A DNA stretch of 64,000 nt, from positions 186,001 to 250,000 of the forward strand of contig JAQGDQ010000066.1 of NCBI GenBank assembly GCA_030141605.1. Reading direction: 5' to 3'. Both the position numbers and the translations under genes were made by a program. This document shows, in pieces, positions 60,201 to 64,000 of this stretch. Position 1 is the first letter of the stretch. Every line of letters begins with the position of its first letter. The DNA comes from Tubiluchus corallicola. Taxonomy: Eukaryota; Priapulida; Priapulimorpha; Priapulimorphida; Tubiluchidae. Below the pieces are notes generated by a model. That model was not told where the DNA came from and did no database searches. It was given only the letters and a program-made list of their open reading frames with translations.

Positions 60201-62098
60201 TGCGCAATACATACAATGAAAGTAAGTGTTGTAAGACGGCCAAGACGGTCACAAGAAATTCCAAGGTCACACAAAAGGGTCAGTCTGTCGGTTAAATTTC
60301 CACGAAAGTACATTGTGCGAATCCACTGCCGTCTTTTGTTAGGGAACTGGGATATTTTTATTGCCAATTAAAGAACAACAATTAAAACTGCAATCGCTAA
60401 GCGGTTTATGCAAACTGTTTTATTGTATAGTTATGAAGCATCTCCTTCCTTTGGCAGTTTGAGGGTTAACAATCCACTTCTTGAGTTCTTGGTGATTGTG
60501 GTGCTCTGGTTTACATAGTTCTCCTGAGAGTACGTCATTGATTTATCTCTGCCTATCGCACCTCTCCATTCAGCTCGCAAATGTTCTCTACTTTTCTTTG
60601 ACGAGGTTTTTAGACTTTTTGTGGTCTCTCTCTCTGAGAAGAAGTTCGCTGTGGGAAATCAAGGCGGCGACGAAATTGTGTGCAATTCTCTTCCCTTGGT
60701 CGTAAATCGTGGACTTTACAAAAGTAATGAAAACTTCAAAAACATTATAGTTCAAGCAGAAACCAGTTTCTGTATTGTCAGTTAAATGAGCGCATTACTT
60801 GCATCACTTTATTTCTTTTCATTACTAACATGCTGGATGTATTTATGTCTTATCTTCGAGAAGTAGCATTAATTTTATCATATACTGGCTATGAGGAAAT
60901 TTGTTTTAGGTGTACTTGTACTTTATAGTAACATATCAAACATTTCATGTGAACGTCCTGCATGGTACGTTTAGCTGTTCTGTTAGTTGTTATGAGTTGA
61001 AGTTGGTTACAAAAACACATTGAACAAACGGAGAAGCATTTGCGACATTACTCCTTTTTTATTTTCCTTGAACACAAAATAACAAAACAAAACACCTAAG
61101 CTGTCACCCTGAGCAGCCGATATTACTTCAATCTCTACAACAACTAACTAACTAGGTTCAAAATCAAGTTACAGAATTCAGGTGAGAAGCCAACCTGGCG
61201 CATAAATTAGAATCGGCAGGCGGGTCTTAACATAGTGCCACAGTACAAAATTTAGTGCATATGTGCATTAGCACTATTTTGTGCCTCAGCAAACTGATTT
61301 GTCTGATCAGTAGCCCTTGTGTTTTTTATTTTTACAAGCTAAACTTTTCAAAGTTGTCATGGTTATACTTTATCTTGTATTTTGTACAATAAAGTTAGTT
61401 AAATGTCTGATTATTAAGACATTCTCACGTGTGGCGACATTGAGTTTTTCAGCGCGAAAATGAGTGTATTTGAAACTAATAGGCCTCTCCTATGTCTTTT
61501 TCTGTGTGATTGGGTGATTTTACTTTTTATCTTTCCAACTGTTCCCAGTGTGCGTTGCCTGTTGGACAAAGTTATACCTAAGACTAAAAGATTTGAAATC
61601 ATCTTTGAATGCAGTCCATGGGGGCACGGCAGTTGTCTAATTGATGGATTTGGCTCTACTGCGAGAATGTAATTGTAACCTTTTGTTTAACCCGCCCATG
61701 TAAACCCTCCGTGTACAATTAAAAGTACCAGACGATGGCACACAAAAGCTATGCTAATTAAATGATGTTGAGTTAATTAGAAGGAAGTTGTTATATAGTC
61801 TTTGTTGTCGTCGTCGTAGTAGTAATTTATGCCGCTGCATAATTCGGCTATTAAACATGAGGGCTTCATTTCAGTGAGGTCATTGGAAATCATTTTCACT
61901 CGCTGGCAACTCATTAGTTTCCTTTAGTCCTCACCATGTAGGCATCAGTTAATCAGATGTAAAGTTGACTTCAATTCGTGCATGTTTGAAGCCATGTTAA
62001 TTGCCTGAAAACTCCGAGAACTTCAGTTTAATGCGAAACTTTTACTGATGTACAATAACTGATGAATTAAATGTATAGCTTCTTAAGTGGCCCTTACG
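57257..62098. other. Region without recognised genes
   Basis: Contains a 128-codon frame at 57267-57653 that begins without ATG in GTG-rich sequence next to the SINE and looks fortuitous. A short AAAGT tandem lies at about 60098. Motif-dense sequence lies at about 61850-61990. No recognised gene. Confidence 0.5.
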
Positions 62099-62279
62099 TA
62101 GCATGCGGAATGCGCATGCGTTACAAGAGTTCGGAATAGATAAAGTCGGTTTATAACTTTATATTGTTTTCAATGCACCTGTTTATCAGACTTGCGTTTT
62201 GCGTTATTTTTTCTGCAGTTATTTTCTGTTGATTTTTTTTTATTCCGCAGTGTATAACGCATACGCATTCCGCATGCTA
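62099..62279. mobile_element. Miniature inverted-repeat element
   Basis: Terminal inverted repeats of 25 bp at 62099-62123 and 62255-62279 differ at one base. The end reads TAGCATGCGGAATGCG. If the outer TA is a target duplication, the element proper is 62101-62277. The 131-bp interior is AT-rich without coding capacity. Near-identity of the ends suggests a fairly recent insertion. Confidence 0.75.
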
Positions 62280-64000
62280 GGAAGTTGAGTGTACGAATTC
62301 ATTCGTGAATGTCCCTGATCGACGTTAGTATTTAGTATGATATTTTAAGAAAGAAAGACTAATAATTATGGCTATAAATATTTTATTTTCGTACTTATTA
62401 ATGGCACGCGCGCTGAATAGCTACTGAGTAATAAGCGGTTACGCTAATTGTAATATGTGCGAACAATAAGCTGCATATATTATGCATTAAGATCCTGGCG
62501 CAGATAATTATACAGGCAGAATTTCAGCTTAGTAAAATCGGACTTTTTTATTGGTATAACATCAAGGTTTTTGTGGGCGTAGTTTAGAAATAAAGTTTGA
62601 GCTTGAGTTGTAGAAGCAGTAATACGGCTAATATGATACTTAAATCAATTTCTTATTAAGGTTTGCTTTGATATAGTGTGAAGGTACAGCGTACTTATGA
62701 GGTGTTTTTATGAGGATTCATTGGATTATATAATTACACGGATTTCGTGAAAAGGAGTCTTGAATTTTCGTGCAGGACCTGCTGCTCCGTCCGCGTGTTA
62801 TTTCAGTGAATACCTAATCACAGGTGTAGCAGTTGTATTGATTCAGATGTTATAAGTATTGATCGCTCGAGTAACGAAGGTGTAACAACTGTAAGTAATT
62901 GTTCTCACAATCGAGGTGCCATTGCGAGCTAATGTTCCGAACTTCCAAACGTAATGTACGCCATATCGATCAGCCGATTATGAGCCGAGCTAATTTTAAT
63001 TCTCGTGCAACGTTAAACTAATGCATTTATAACGTTTTGTATACGTGTTTTGGCATCTGCACTATTCAAAGTGGTAATTTAGCGTACTGCTTGATCATAT
63101 TTTTAACTGACAGCGCCACTGTTTGTACTAACCAATGTGGCCATCTACAAACTTGAGTTATTGTGAATTAAGTCCAAAAACTGTTTAAAAGCCTTTGTAA
63201 ATTTGCCCGAATCTGTTATTTCAGTTACGAAATTGTTAATTAATTAACTTTTATCCGCGAGCGCTAACGTTATTATTTATTATATTAGGCATCTATTTTC
63301 CACTTTTTAACTTGCAAACGCAGAGGGCTAAAGTAACCAAACTTGCAGGGTAGAGACACCTGGTATAGGGTCCTTGAATTTTTTGTCAGGTTTTTGGCAT
63401 TCAACTCCTCCTAGGCTGAGTTAATTTCAGTTTTTTCATAGGTATTTAGGCATTGGGGGATAATGTACGCGTTTTAATCCGCGAGTAGCGCGAATTGCAA
63501 GAGAACTTATTGTTAGTCATCTAGCCCGAGTACGCACCGAGTTTTTGAGATATTAACAAGAGTTAGCCACACTCGACTAGATATTGTCGGATGTAAACAC
63601 TATCTTGTTTATAATGAAACTCTGTTCTTCTTGTACCTGTATATTGAAATCTTGATCTGAATTTTGTACTGATATTATATAACATTTTAACTAATTAAGA
63701 AGCATCATTCTATAGTCGTGGCAAAAGAATTGAGCAGTTTGATGAAATTGCAATACATGCACAATGCAATTTCAGTATGTTTGCAAACTAAGTGTAGCTG
63801 GTGGCTAACTGGCATGAAATTTATCAAATTATCAGGGAGATTCGTAGCTGAATTTTAACAGCTCTTTTTCACTTTTTAACTGTCGAGGCCAAGAAGTTGT
63901 ACAGAGGCAGGTCCTGATAGCAGTTGGCACTTACTACTAATACAATTATATGTACATCTGTGTTGTCAAAATTAGCGTTGTTTTCAAAGATAAACTCATT
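62280..64000. other. Right edge, no recognised gene
   Basis: AT-rich with some CpG and homeodomain-type cores (about 62390-62520 and 62940-63020). No coding sequence, RNA gene or mobile element was recognised. Confidence 0.5.

Overview
The window is animal nuclear DNA: AT-rich, with GT-AG introns, tRNA-derived SINEs, decayed LINEs, short inverted-repeat DNA transposons and long microsatellites. Gene content (a MAGI scaffold and a TGS1 cap hypermethylase) fits a metazoan. The proteins and repeats look invertebrate, but I cannot name the phylum from the sequence alone.

Only the first third carries recognisable genes. Positions 2-9219 (+) hold the 3' part of a MAGI-type multi-PDZ scaffold: nine coding exons whose splice phases all agree, giving 1029 C-terminal residues with the last three PDZ domains. 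The WW, guanylate-kinase and earlier PDZ domains must lie left of the window. Positions 21609-11988 (-) hold a complete TGS1 (snRNA/snoRNA cap trimethylguanosine synthase): ten coding exons with matching phases, 1339 aa, ending in the conserved methyltransferase domain. The two genes converge, and their stop codons are 2.77 kb apart. No shared pathway is evident; MAGI acts at cell junctions and TGS1 in nuclear RNA capping.

The introns and flanks hold several mobile elements. A pogo/Tigger-like miniature element (452-898) still carries an acidic transposase-tail-like reading frame. A second TA-flanked element lies at 5275-6071 and a foldback element at 3559-3847. Two decayed LINE fragments (about 23368-23870 and 25010-25280) flank an inverted repeat upstream of TGS1.

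From about 25.3 kb to 64 kb I find no gene I can name. This stretch holds microsatellites ((AC)n, (TC)n, (GAT)n, (CTA)n, (TA)n), a strong 51-bp-arm hairpin at 43356-43469, a degenerate minisatellite at 37020-37216, a tRNA-derived SINE at 57046-57256 and an inverted-repeat miniature element at 62099-62279. It also has three weak candidate exons (34319-34371 +, 46819-47027 +, 50618-50938 -) and several blocks dense in homeodomain/POU-type sites that could be distal enhancers. It may be a gene desert or large intron next to a regulated gene outside the window. I did not find a convincing new multi-gene system.
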